A DNA stretch of 64,000 nt from Persicaria tinctoria (lineage: Eukaryota > Streptophyta > Magnoliopsida > Caryophyllales > Polygonaceae). Under the pieces are notes generated by a model. It was not told the DNA's origin. It saw nothing but the letters and a program-made list of their open reading frames with translations, and searched no databases. The stretch is taken from positions 2,194,896 to 2,258,895 of the forward strand of contig JBANSL010000008.1 of NCBI GenBank assembly GCA_037127255.1, in the 5' to 3' direction. The translations under genes were made by a program, and so were the position numbers. Every line of letters begins with the position of its first letter. Position 1 is the stretch's first letter. Shown piece after piece: positions 1 through 11,148 of this stretch.

Positions 1-64
1 GCTTCATTCGCTCCGCCCTACTCTACCTCTCTCCTCCTCGTCCTCCTTCCGCAAGCTCCTCACG

Positions 65-2533
65 ATGTCCCACTGCTCCGTAGTCACCTCCGCCGCCAAA
101 TCCGCCGCCTCCGTCGCCGTCGAATCCGAGATCGGCTATGCCGGGAGGGCGGCCAGTCCCAGGGCTCGGTTGCGGGGCGTGGTGTTCGACATGGACGGAA
201 CCCTAACTGTCCCCGCTATCGATTTTCAGGCCATGTATAAGGAGGTTTTGGGAGAGGCTATTTACGCCGAGGTTAGATCTAAGAACCCCTCCGGGATTGA
301 TATTCTTAATCTCATTGAAGGCTGGAGCGCCGATCGTCAGCAGAAGGCGTATGAGATTATTGCGCGGTTTGAAAAGGAAGGGATCGACCGTCTCCAGATT
401 ATGCCCGGTACGCCAATTTCTAGCTGCTTTCTTTTTTCTCCGACGAAGCTTCATTCATTAATCGTGTGTACGCATTCCCGTTTTTTTTTTTTGATCAATT
501 CTGGAAGCTCAATGTGCGACAGATGGTTTTGGTTGAGGAAATCGTTTCTGTTGAGGAATGCCAATAGCTCCATTGTTAGGTTTGGTTATGTTAAAGTTGA
601 ATTCTGATAGCTGTCCAGTTATGGTCCAGGTGCAAGTGAGCTCTGTCGGTTTCTTGACTCAAAGAAAATCAGGTGATTTTCAAGCCTTGCCTTAGATTAT
701 AATAGTATTTCATTATCTGCTTCCTTGCTGCATAGAGACATGTTCTCTGATGGTTGCTCTGATTATCTTGTGCAGGGTTTTTTTTACTGTAAATTCTGGT
801 TAACTTGGCATGATTTTTTGCCTATTTCTTCTCAGATCTCAACTGTATCCCTAATATATGGTGATGTTAATTTGTAGTTTAGGGATTTTAGTTGGTTGTT
901 CCTTATTCTGCAAGACAAGGTAGTGGGGGATCTACTACTCCCATCAACTTAGATTCAGGCAATGGCTTGTGATGTGATGTTTTTACACAATGATCCACTA
1001 TCATAGTTCAAGATTGCCCCAAGAAACAATATGTACACTTGGAGCATAACACGAATATTGTTTTTCCCCGTCACAAAGAAGAAGTATTCAGGTGGCATAT
1101 TTCATTTTCAAAGAAGAAGTATTTAGGTGGCAAATTTCATTTACAATAATAAAATCTTATACTCAGCGTACCACGGATAGTGTTTTTCCCTTCTGGCATA
1201 CTCTTTTGTGGTTTAGAAGCCAACTATGTCTTGCTATGTTTCATATTGAGCTGATAAAAAAAATAGCAAATTTTCTTGTTATTGTTCATCCAGAATCTAG
1301 ATTGTGTATGTAACATTGTTATTGATTTGCTTTTATTTTGTCAGGAGAGGACTTATTACTCGTAATGTAAAGGATGCTGTTGATGTATTTCATAAGCATT
1401 TTGGAGTAAGTTTTCTCATAAGTGAATTTGCAACCTTAAACCATTTTATGTTCTTCATTTTCCAAGATATATGCACACAAGAAGTGACAGTCAATTTGTT
1501 CATATTTCTGCACCTGCATTGCATTTAAAACAACTTAAATCCCTAACTTCACCCGGATACACAGATAACTAAAAGTGGTCATATAAACTGAATTTTTTTT
1601 ATTTAGATAACTAAAAGTGGTCCTATAAACTGAATTTTTTTTTAAGAATAAAATTACTTCCAAATAGTTCAAATGTTCAATACATAACCCATGATTCTAA
1701 CCCTTGTTTGTGTGATCAATACACTTGTATGTTTCCATGTGTTTAGAATGGATTCTCCTAGTTGTCTCACCTCCCATTTGGTTCAAGTTTCAACATCTCC
1801 TATTTGATTTGTTGTCTTGTGTATTGACTTCTGCCGATTGCCTTTATCTTGCCTATTGTGAGATCTTTATTCTTAGCACTTAGCAGTCAGCATACTGTCC
1901 ATACTCAAAAGTTGTTTGTTTTTAATGCAGTCAACGTTCTCTCCGGCACTGAGCAGGGAATATCGTCCTTATAAACCAAACCCAGCTCCGCTATTACACA
2001 TATGTTCAGTCTGGGAATTTGAACCCAATGAAGTGATGATGATTGGTGATAGCCTTAAAGATGATGTAAGTGATCTTATTGGTTGTGGTACACAGCCCTT
2101 CTGCTATATAGCATTTGAAGTTACTTATATTCTAAAAGAAAGAAACACGGTGTAAAGTCATCCTTTGTAGGATAACCTGGATTTTTCTGCCTCACCTTTT
2201 AGTAGTAAATACTGACAAATCAACATTGTACATTAAAAACAATTCTTCATCATTTGGTCGATACTCACACTCCCCTTGATTTATCACCACTGGATATGCC
2301 ATCTTGGCAAGTTTGGATGCTGTTTTTTTTTCCCTTCTGATTCTCCCTTTTTTGCTTGCCTTGTGTAGGTAGCCTGTGGTAAAAGAGCAGGGGCATTTAC
2401 GTGTTTGTTGGATGAAACAGGAAGGTATGACTCTCCTGAGTACTCATCTGTTGAACACAAACCAGACTTTAAGGTTTCTTCCCTGAACCAAGTTCTTTCA
2501 CTTCTGGAATCACACTTTCATCTAACCCCATGA
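65..2533 (+). CDS. HAD-superfamily hydrolase (haloacid dehalogenase-like phosphatase), 5 exons, 248 aa
   Basis: Exons read as 65-407, 630-672, 1345-1405, 1931-2065 and 2369-2533, all with GT-AG introns; they total 747 nt. HAD motif I is FDMDGT with Asp42 and Asp44 (nucleophile and acid/base). Motif II is RGLITRN with Thr133. The motif III Lys is probably Lys164 in RPYKPNP. Motif IV is GDSLKDD (188-194). These residues define a Mg-dependent phosphoryl-transfer fold; the substrate cannot be told from sequence. The first ~35 residues are Ala/Ser-rich and could be an organelle-targeting extension. The start is the first ATG after a pyrimidine-rich leader. The closest family I recall is the Arabidopsis protein At2g33255. 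The window begins only 64 bp upstream, so the promoter is not visible. Confidence 0.9.
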
Positions 2534-3854
2534 CAATCAACCAAAAATTCTCCTTTCTTACCACATGATCCTGATGTCACGACGCCTATTTTCTCCCTTA
2601 GCTAGTGCACTAGCTCTTGAGTAGTGAAGCTGGGAAAAAACTGTTTTCCTCCCTCTGAAATGGCATGACTCCAATTTGCGGTCCATATTCCAGCTATTTG
2701 GTTTATATTAAGAGAGAAATCACATATAATAATTACATCGGATGGAGGTTGTGCTCGTGGAACTCTGTGGCACTGCCAACTAGCAAAAATGTTCTTCTGT
2801 ATTTTCTAATTGCATATTTATGTGTATGTGTAAGAAAACTTGAATGAAGAATGTATTCCTAGCCACCGCGGGCATCAAGTAGCACACTTTTGTACTGTAA
2901 ATATTCTTCGCACCTACTGAATTGAACTCTTGCGCGATCAATCTGGGAAAAGGCGCATTTGTTTCAGCCATCATGTGAGTGCAAAATGTCTGCTATTACA
3001 AGGTTCCGAAAGCTCCATCAGCGTGCCCCTTGTGTTGAAATTTGCCATCTGCGGCTATGCCTTGTCTCTCTATTTTTAGTGCAAGCAAATTTGTTTTCAG
3101 AACAGTGTCTATGGATTTATTGCATCTATGACGGAGAAGGTATAATGTGCACTGCATGTGTTTAAGAAATAAAAAATGTGGCATGTTTTTATTGCTAATG
3201 GTGACAAAAGTAAGATGTATGATAAATTGATTACTTTGTATTGTATGTATTATGTAGATATAAAAGGGCTATAACTATCTATCTAGCTCACTCCATTTGA
3301 GATGGAGATCATCACAACCCAGTTTTGAGTTCATTGCACCAAGATTGATCAAAACAAAACAAAGATCATTACAAACTAGATATGAACATACAACAACACT
3401 CTGGGTTGTAGTTGTGAAATGAAAATGGACTAAACAACAAACAAAGGAACATTCGTGATCATGAGGTTACGAGTTCGATCCTTTCCCAGCTGCCCCACTC
3501 TGTAGGATAAGGTCACAGTCACTTTTGGGGCACGTGTCGTTCAATCTCCGGGACCAATTCGTGGGCCCAACCAAATCTGTTGCTAAAGAAACCGGCAAAA
3601 CACTTCAAATGGGAGATGGTTGCCCGCTTAGGCGGTCAATGTCAATCACCTCTCTCGTGTAACCTGTGTCGTCCATTTCTTCCTTTTTGGGAATACTACC
3701 AAAAAAAAAAAATGCCCAAATCAGATCTCTCCGCCTTTTAGCCCTAAATTCCAGTGTTCTGAATCTCGATTCTGTGGGGGTTTGATTTCCATTTTGGGCA
3801 TTTTCTGGGCGCCCTCTTTTACTGTGCCAAATCAAGCTGTTCAGAGAACCAACC
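2534..3854. other. Intergenic: 3' flank of HAD gene and promoter/5' UTR of transporter gene
   Basis: No coding region recognised. The first ~650 bp are probably 3' UTR and flank of the HAD gene. The right part leads into the transporter gene, with a G-box at 3531-3536 and a pyrimidine-rich leader just before its start. Confidence 0.5.
3531..3536 (+). promoter_or_regulatory. G-box (CACGTG) upstream of the folate-biopterin transporter
   Basis: A palindromic CACGTG core in the context GGGGCACGTGTCG lies 319 bp upstream of the start codon at 3855. G-boxes bind bZIP and bHLH factors involved in light and ABA responses. Position and core fit, but function is inferred. Confidence 0.4.
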
Positions 3855-6210
3855 ATGGCTTCTTCTTCATCTCTGCTGAGTTTCAACACAAACCCATCAC
3901 TCAAAAGAATCCAAACAAGGCCAAGATTGAAACCCATCTCTTTTCATGGCTCAAAACCCCCACAACCCTCTCAATTTCTTGACATTTCCAGCAGTTCCTC
4001 AGAGCCCATCACTATCCAGACCCGGTTAATCGATGCAATTGTTTTGGCCCCGCAATTGATCAAGGCCAAGAGGAAGCTAGTGGGGATTGGCAGTGGTGAT
4101 GATTTGGGTGGGGAGAGAGGGGCTAAAGTTCAATTGGGTAGAAACCAAATGTTGGGTTTGTGTGGATTTGGGTATTGGATTCAAGGGTTTAGGTGTTTCC
4201 CTTGGTTGGCTCTTAATTTCCACATGGCCTATAATCTCAATTTCAACCCTTCAGTTTTGCAGCTGGTGCAGAACTCTGGGAACCTCCCCTTTGTGGCTAA
4301 GCCCTTGTATGGGGTTTTGTCTGATGCAATTCACATTGGAGGTGCTCATAGAATGCCTTATGTTTCCATTGGAGGTTAGTTTAAGCGTTCAATTTAAGTT
4401 TATCTGTAATTTGTTTGAAATGATAGATATGAATATGCTATTTGATGCTTTGCTTGTTCCACATGATGTTTTGTTGTTCTCTCTCTTTAATTGGCTTCAC
4501 TAGGAAGTTTGTGTTATGCATATGTTGTGCTTGTACACAGTTGCTATGGGCATTTGTCATTTGCTTGTGGAGATAACTTTGAAACAGTAAATCACTTTTT
4601 GTTCTTTGCCAATTGATTGAAGAAAGAAATTGCTTCTTGTTGTTGTTGTCCTATAGATTGCCATTGCCCTTGAATTTGTCATTCTCCATATGAATAGAGA
4701 TGCTTGAGAATATTAGAACTTCGGGTTTCATAATTGATGGAAACCCACTTAAAAATATTTGAAGATCAAGATTGCTCTCTAGTTTATTTTCGGAACTCAT
4801 CAGCGCCCTATAAGGCTATAACCTCTGTGCTTGGCCATGTGGAGTTGCTATCTTGACTGTTGGTTCTTCATAGTTCCTATAGCTTAGCTGTAGATTCTTT
4901 TTCATTTAACAATGGCTTGATCTTTTGAAACCAGACAAAAGTTATATTCGCCAATCGTCACTAGATTCACAAGTTTATGTTATTGCAGAATGTGCTTTAT
5001 ACATTTTGCTATCTTTGTTGATACTAAATGTGAGAGTGAAAAACTCCTGATAAGACCGAGTTTTCTAGTTCTCTTGCAGATCATATCATGGGGCCTGTTA
5101 GCACTGATTCCATTTGTAGGCGAATCCCTCCCTACCATCATGGCTTGTGTCCTTGTTAGTAATCTCGGTGCATCCCTTACTGAGGTGGCGCAAGACGCCC
5201 TTGTTGCTGAATATGGACAAAAGAACAAAATGGTTGGCTTGCAGTCATACACTTTTATGGCAATTGCTGTCGCAGGCATCCTGGGTAACTCACTGGGTGG
5301 CGTAGTCTTATCCACAGCACATGCTAGAACCGTGTTCTCCATATTCACCGGCCTTCTTCTACTGCACCTGTCGGTCTCCTTGACAACAAAGGAAGAATCA
5401 CTTGGTTTATCCCGGCCTCCATGTAACAGTATGTCAGAGCAATCTGTCATGGACAGCATAAGGAAGCAATTTTCCGGACTTATAGTTGCGTTGAAAGAGG
5501 AGAAGATTGTTAGACCTTTGGTCTGGGTGGTAGCTTCGATTTCTGTGGTACCAATACTTTCAGGGTCTATGTTCTGCTACCATACTCGACACCTCAATCT
5601 TGACCCTTCGGTCATTGGAGTGTCGCGTGTGATAGGGCAGGGGCTGCTCCTGTCTTTGATGCTTCTCTATGATCGGTTTTGGAAGAACATCCCCATAAGA
5701 AAACTGACTGGTGTTGTGCAGCTCTTTTACGCCTTCTCGCTCCTACTCGACTTTGCCCTTGTGAAGCAGATAAACCTCATGGTGGGCATTCCAAACGACA
5801 TTTTCGCCCTCTGCTTCTCAGGCTTAGCCGAAACCATCGCCATCTTTAAGACCGTACCCTTCTTCGTGCTCATTGCGAGTTTATGCCCACGGGGCTGTGA
5901 AGCATCGCTGACATCCTTCCTAGCTTCAGCATTGTGCCTATCTTCAATCCTCAGTGGGTTCTTCGGCATCGGATTGGCTTCTGTTCTTGGCATAACCTCC
6001 GGAGACTACACAAGCCTTCCGGTTGGGATCTTCGTGCAGTTCTTACTAGCTCTACTCCCCTTGAAGTGGATTGGTAGTTTGCCGGATGCACAGCCTGTGT
6101 TTGAGGAGGAAACAACAGAGGGTTTAAGCAGAGGAAGTCGAAGGTATAGGATGATTGGAAAGGTGGTTCTCAAGCCCATCTATTGGTATCAAGAAAAGGA
6201 ATTCGAGTAG
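3855..6210 (+). CDS. Folate-biopterin transporter family (BT1/MFS), probably plastid-targeted, 2 exons, 553 aa
   Basis: Exon 1 is 3855-4374 and exon 2 is 5069-6210 (1662 nt). The split codon GTT (G at 4374, TT at 5069-5070) restores the family sequence MPYVSIG-VLLQIISWG. The N-terminal ~50 residues are rich in Ser, Pro and basic residues with few acidic ones, as in a chloroplast transit peptide. They are followed by the family signature around GLCGFGYWIQGFRCFPW and PLYGVLSDA. Many hydrophobic segments follow, consistent with about 12 membrane helices. Members move folates or pterins across the plastid envelope or other membranes; the exact substrate is inferred. It most resembles the plastid-type members (the At2g33280 type, from memory). 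It is the next gene after the HAD hydrolase, on the same strand. The in-frame AG at 5079 is not used, because using it breaks the conserved VLLQ. Confidence 0.9.
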
Positions 6211-6479
6211 TAGCAGTAGCAGAGCTATCATGGAGGTATCAAGTTATTCGAATACCCGAATCATTGGAAGCAATCGAAAGGCGATTCAGTCCCCATTGGT
6301 GATGTGAAGTTGTCATCAGTTTATGAGACTGGATAGGTGATGGGTGAGAGGAGGTTACTGACTACTTGGGCACGGTCGATGTCGAATGCGTTCAGGCTAA
6401 ATCAGATGATATAATATGCACAATATACAATGTTTGTAATTTGTAAATGGTGATCTTTTGTGTTAGAAGTTTAGAACTC

Positions 6480-6485
6480 AATAAA
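6480..6485 (+). terminator. AATAAA poly(A) signal of the transporter gene
   Basis: AATAAA lies 270 bp beyond the stop codon, in a T-rich region after TTTGTAAT-like far-upstream elements. It is a plausible near-upstream polyadenylation element. The cleavage site is not determined. Confidence 0.35.
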
Positions 6486-6577
6486 AAGGAGTTATATTCA
6501 TTATTCAATTAGTGTCCTGGAAATTGGAATCAGCATATTGAAATTACAGGATGAATAAAAAGTGATATGAATGACAT

Positions 6578-7008
6578 TAGACCTGTCAAACGGGTCATTC
6601 GGGTCGGGTTCGGGTCGGGTCACTTCGGATCTCGGGTAAAACGGGTTTCGGGTAAAACGAGTCCCGGGTATTTCCGGGTTGACTACAACCCGGGTTTGAC
6701 CGGGTTTCGGGTCGATTTCGGGTTTGTCAATTTTTTCCTTTTTAAATTAAAAAAATCGTGATTTGATAATTTTGCAATAAATTTTAATTATATATAAAAA
6801 AAATTAATTATATTTAATTAAAAATTAACTGGGTCAACCGGGTTACCGGATCAATCGGGTAAAATCGGGTCAAAATTACCGGGTCAATCGGGTCACCGGG
6901 TTGAAACCCAGATGACCCGGAAAATTTCCGGTTTTTCGGGTTCGGGTCGAAAATTTTCCGGGCGGTCGGGTCGGGTCGGCCGGATCGGGTTGTGTTTTGA
7001 CAGGTCTA
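6578..7008. mobile_element. hAT-type MITE rich in CGGGT repeats, with intact 8-bp TSD
   Basis: The ends are inverted: TAGACCTGTCAAA on the left and TGACAGGTCTA on the right. Each is flanked by the 8-bp duplication AATGACAT (6570-6577 and 7009-7016), the hAT signature. The interior is AT-rich, and both arms are packed with CGGGT/CGGGTT repeats, as in the subterminal transposase-binding arrays of hAT elements. There is no transposase, so it is non-autonomous. It ends 34 bp before the tRNA-Lys gene. Confidence 0.85.
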
Positions 7009-7042
7009 AATGACATATCTTTGAATTATGAATGAGCAAGAA

Positions 7043-7115
7043 GCCCGTCTAGCTCAGTTGGTAGAGCGCAAGGCTCTTAACCTTGTGGTCGTGGGTTCGA
7101 GCCCCACGGTGGGCG
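7043..7115 (+). tRNA. tRNA-Lys(CUU): tRNA-Lys (anticodon CUU)
   Basis: A full 73-nt cloverleaf can be drawn. The acceptor stem GCCCGTC pairs with GGTGGGC, with G as discriminator base. The D arm contains AGTTGGTA, and the anticodon loop CT-CTT-AA gives CUU (Lys AAG). The T arm GTGGG-TTCGAGC-CCCAC holds box B. There is no intron and no encoded CCA, as expected for a nuclear gene. A TTTTTT run at about 7123 is a Pol III terminator. Confidence 0.95.
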
Positions 7116-7516
7116 AATAATTTGTTTTTTAACCTTGCAGGTTACTTTTTATATAATTTGTAAAAAATATTAACTTCTCACTCTATTTCATATTAGTAAA
7201 TATTGAGTATATTTATTTTATAATAAGGTTTGCTTCGATAAATAAAGTGGTAATTTACATATAAAAAGAATTGTAGATGATTTTTTTTAAAAAGGAAATC
7301 AAATCAATAGGTGATTGTTAATTTCGGGCTTTTTTGTGAAAAGTCTCACATTTTATTCAATATTATAAGGACGCAATTTACTCTATTTAATTCCTTTTTA
7401 ATGTTAATTTATAAAGCTTATACTATTTGGTAGATTTTATTATTCAAACTTGTTATACAATGTGTATTCTTGTATTTTTTATAAGGTTTGATCGTTAACG
7501 ATCTTTTCAGGACCTA
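7116..7516. other. AT-rich intergenic spacer
   Basis: Apart from the Pol III T-run just after the tRNA, I see no gene or repeat structure in this AT-rich stretch up to the Helitron end. Confidence 0.4.
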
Positions 7517-9360
7517 CTAGTTTAGTACCCGCACTTTTGTGCGGGTTTTTTTTATAAAATTAATACATTTAATATTAAAAAAATGTATAAAAAAAGTTTT
7601 GTGGATTTGTTTTAGTTCTTATCAATCAATAACTAACAAAATCTTATCAATTAATAACAAACCAATCATATATATATATTAATTTAATCTAATTAACAAA
7701 TCATATATTTCACTAAAAAATAAATTAATAAATCCTATAATGATTAAAAAAACAAATTCTGATCAATTAATAACAAACAAATAAATTTGAAAGTAGATGA
7801 ATCATTTTTCGAAGAGAAGCTTAGACTGCACATTGCCATATGACCCGGCTTGCGTGAGATCATTGTAGAACTGCATGCCCCATAACATTGTCGTGTCGTC
7901 TGTCAACAAACAAATAAATTTGTATTGCTTAGACAAACATGTTGCAACGGATACAAAGTGTTGATATAATAAGAACTTACTTATAATTATAGTTCCATAT
8001 GGCGTTAATGGCTTATAGTTGAATCTGAAGATCTGGAACTTACTTATAGTTCCATATGGCGCTAATGGCTTATAGTTGAAGTTGAAGATCTGGGTTATGT
8101 TGTCAAAGTTGGGATGTTGCACGATTAAGTTCCACTGCGAATAGTTCATCCTGTAATTGAAATTCGTAATCGTGACCTTCACCCGCCAGTATTGCTTGTA
8201 GCTGAGCTTGAGAGGCCAATGCACCCGGATTGGGCACATATGATTAGTACATCGGACCAAAGGCGAATAACAAACAAATAAATTACTAAATAAAAAACAC
8301 GGTTAATGAATTCAATAAAAAAAAAAAACTAAAATCTAGAATGAACTCCATAACGAATCTGACGCTAATTCGCACAAACAAATAAACTAAATAAAAAACG
8401 TGATTAATGAATCACACAAACAAAGATAAATAAAATAATATTTAACGTACTTTTTTTCGAAGCTTCCTATTATTATTCTCTATGGGCACCTTACCTTTAT
8501 TATTTGACATTGTGGGCAATCTAATTTAGCTCGGTTGAAAAAAACTCTTCATACGACATACCATGGATCACTAACTAATATATAGAGGTGAAACCATGAG
8601 ATCACCACCGGATTATAATCGTTTGGCTTAACAAAAAAATCATAACGACCAGATAACAATCAATATTGATATTTTAATTTCTAAATCGGCATGTCTTTCA
8701 TTTTACCGATCGGATAACAATCAATTAATAACAACCGAATACACATTTTAAACTAATCGGAATATCATTTTAAAACACTGGCATATCTTTCATCAATTTA
8801 ACTAATTGGCATATAAATCGGCACATCATTTTAAAACACCGGCAAATCTTTCATCAATTAAACTAATCGTCATATAAAATCATAACAACCGGATACACAT
8901 TTAAAAACAATTAATTGATTATTGATTATTATTTATATAATTAATATATTAATATAATTATTTTAAATTGCAATTAACTAACAAATCATTTAAAAAACAA
9001 TCTTAACAACCAGATACACATCAAAAAACAATTAATTGATAATTGATTATTATTAATATAATTAATTGAAATTGAAATTAATTAATTATAAAATATTAAA
9101 TAAAAAATAATTAATATTTATATAATTAATATATTAATAAAATTAATTTAAATTGCAATTAACTAACAAATCATAAAAAAAAACAATCTTAACAACCGGA
9201 TAGACATCAAAAAACAATTAATTGATAATTGATTAATATTAATATAATTAATTTAAATTGCAATTAATTAATTAACAAATTATAAATAAAAAAATAACCT
9301 ACTTTAAAGGAGAAGTCGCCACATGACGTAAACGACTTCTCCTTTAGTATTATAATATGA
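7517..9360 (-). mobile_element. Non-autonomous Helitron carrying a captured gene fragment
   Basis: Read on the minus strand, it begins TCATATTATAATAC at 9360, preceded by A. It ends with CTAG at 7520-7517, followed by T, so insertion was between A and T without duplication, as Helitrons do. Eight bases before CTAG is the terminal hairpin CCCGCAC-AAAA-GTGCGGG (7545-7528). Just inside the 5' end is an inverted pair, AAAGGAGAAGTCG (9306-9318) and CGACTTCTCCTTT (9333-9345). There is no Rep/helicase coding, so it is a non-autonomous copy. The interior (8280-9300) is AT-rich, with repeated CAATTAATTGAT-type blocks, and carries a COBRA-like fragment. Confidence 0.8.
7802..8260 (-). pseudogene. COBRA-like (COBL) gene fragment captured by the Helitron
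   Basis: The translated fragment contains CTNHMCPIRVHW, YWRVKVTITNFNYR, WNLIVQHPNFDNITQIF, NYKPL.PYGTI, DTTMLWG and YGNVQSKLLF, in the order seen in COBRA-like GPI-anchored cell-wall proteins. A remnant intron with GT (7980) and AG (7900) separates NYKPLTPYGTI from DDTTMLWG. The segment encoding NYKPL.PYGTI is present twice (about 7986-8094). The signal peptide, cellulose-binding N-terminus and GPI-anchor region are missing, so this is a capture, not a gene. Confidence 0.8.
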
Positions 9361-9996
9361 TTAGGCTTGTCCAGTGCGTCGAATTCCTCTCTTTTTTATA
9401 TAAAAAAATGATATAACATAAATTATATTTTTCATACCATATATACTTAAGTAATAGTACTACTTATCAAAGCTCTCGACTCATAAGTTATATTTTATTC
9501 TTAAATTTTATTAATTATTTAAAATGAAAGTTGGAATATAGCTTACATCATGAAATTCAAAAAACGTGTAAAAAGAGATCTACATTGTTGTCAAGGTGGA
9601 CAACATTCATTGAATATAAAAATTGGAAAAAATGAGAAAAAATGGGTTAAGCAATCATGGTTTTTAGTAATATAAAATTAGCTTATGCTTGGTGATATAA
9701 GTGAACCACTCCAATGTGATATGGACTCAATTAAACTACTATTCCAAGTTCATAGTACGTTTGCTTAATGTATCATTGTTTATGTTCTCCACAAACATAC
9801 ATTAATTAAAATGAAGAAAAATTCCACTATCTAGCTTGCCTACCAAAGTTTAGGAGATCTCCAAAAATATCGTAATTTTTTTGGGATATATTTTCACTTT
9901 GATACATCTTTATTAAACTAATCGTGGTTAATAACTAATTTTTGTGATCTAATCAATTGGAGTCATGGGCAAACAAGTAATTAACCTATAGCAATC
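9361..9996. other. AT-rich intergenic DNA, no gene seen
   Basis: No convincing coding, RNA or repeat structure is visible between the Helitron and the hAT-like nest. Confidence 0.35.
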
Positions 9997-10084
9997 TAGG
10001 GGCGGATCCAGAGATGGACAACACCGGGCCATCGTCCACTCCGGTCCAGAAAAATAATATAAATATATTGTAGTCGAGTTTAGG

Positions 10085-10575
10085 TTATATAAATAACAAC
10101 AACAACCCAGTTAATCCCGCTATAAAATGGGGTCTAGGGGGTCAGGATGTACGCACTCATACCCCGAACAAGTCGAGAGAGTGTTTTCGATAGACCCAAA
10201 ACAATAGGATAATAGCACCACATAATAATAGGACTCAGAGAACGGAGAAGAGACATCAGGGAATAAAAAAGGAAAGGCACAGGGAAGAAGCATTAAAGTA
10301 TACAATGGCACGAGGACACAGCTCAAATCAAAACCATAACATAAGACACTAAACATCAGCAGTTCAAATGCTCCTCCTCCGGTGGTCTCTGACTCTCTGT
10401 CCGAAGTCATATCCTTCGATAGGTTCAACAGATTGATATCATGTCTGATAACCTCCAACCAGCTCTTCTTAGGTCTACCTCTCCCCCTACGGATTTCTCC
10501 CAAATTCAGGATTTCACACCTACGAACTGGAGCCGAAGCAGGCTTACTGGTTGAGCCCACTCCAGTCATAAATAG
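10085..10575 (-). mobile_element. RTE-type LINE, 3'-terminal fragment
   Basis: On the minus strand the translated 5' end reads RRCE..NLGEIRRGRGRPKKSW.EVIRHDINLLNL..DM..DR, the C-terminal signature of plant RTE/BovB-like reverse-transcriptase ORFs. A 3' UTR of the GGGGTCT/GTACGCA type follows and ends in an (AAC)n-like tail (GTTGTTGTTGTT on the minus strand, near 10092-10106). It is strongly 5'-truncated and frameshifted. A shorter related copy is at 17552-17660. Confidence 0.7.
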
Positions 10576-10665
10576 ATTGTAAATCCACCCTTATTCAAAT
10601 ACCATTGGAGGCATTTTTTCTTTAATTTTTTTCAATCCAAATTTCAATATTTTAAAATTCTTATA

Positions 10666-10913
10666 CTCCCTCCGTTGATTAAAACTGTTCATTTTAGAAA
10701 TCTACACACTTATTAAGAAAACAAACAAAAATACACTTATACCCCTAATTATTACTTTACTTTTTTAGTTTCTCAAAAACTACAACGAACAACTATCTAT
10801 TCATTACAAGGGCAAATTTCGTAAAATAGACGACAAAATACCTAATTAAAATGACAAGTTTTTCTTAACAAAATTTACTTCATAAAACGACAAGTTTTAA
10901 TTTACGGAGGGAG
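10666..10913. mobile_element. Stowaway-type (Tc1/Mariner) MITE
   Basis: The ends CTCCCTCCGTTGATT and AATTTACGGAGGGAG are inverted and flanked by the dinucleotide TA on both sides. Length is 248 bp, AT-rich and non-coding. It lies inside the hAT-like element. Confidence 0.8.
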
Positions 10914-11148
10914 TATAATTTAACAAGTATTTCATAATTAAGCAATAAAGCTTTGTTTATAATTTTAAGATACTAATTAAGAAATAATTTTATATATTCT
11001 CTTAATATATATATATATTAAAATTATTCCTTATAAAAATAATATAAAAAATTTGTGCCCATCTTGAAAAAAATTCTGGTTCCGCCCCAGACTAGCACAT
11101 AAGTCTAGTAACAAAAAGTAAAAATACCAACTAATTAATCACAAGTTG

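Larger units (their letters stand above)
9997..11090. mobile_element. hAT-like element hosting nested LINE and Stowaway insertions
   Basis: Left TAGGGGCGGATCCAG and right CTGGTTCCGCCCCAG form imperfect inverted ends of the GGCGGAACCAG type found in plant hAT elements; a related family occurs at 13867 and 31199. An exact 8-bp target duplication is not preserved (TAGCAATC against ACTAGCAC). An RTE LINE tail and a Stowaway MITE lie inside. No transposase is seen. Confidence 0.5.

Noticed and set aside
5727..5993. Minus-strand open frames across the folate transporter and other genes
   Set aside because: They are antisense shadows of well-supported exons, with no independent features.
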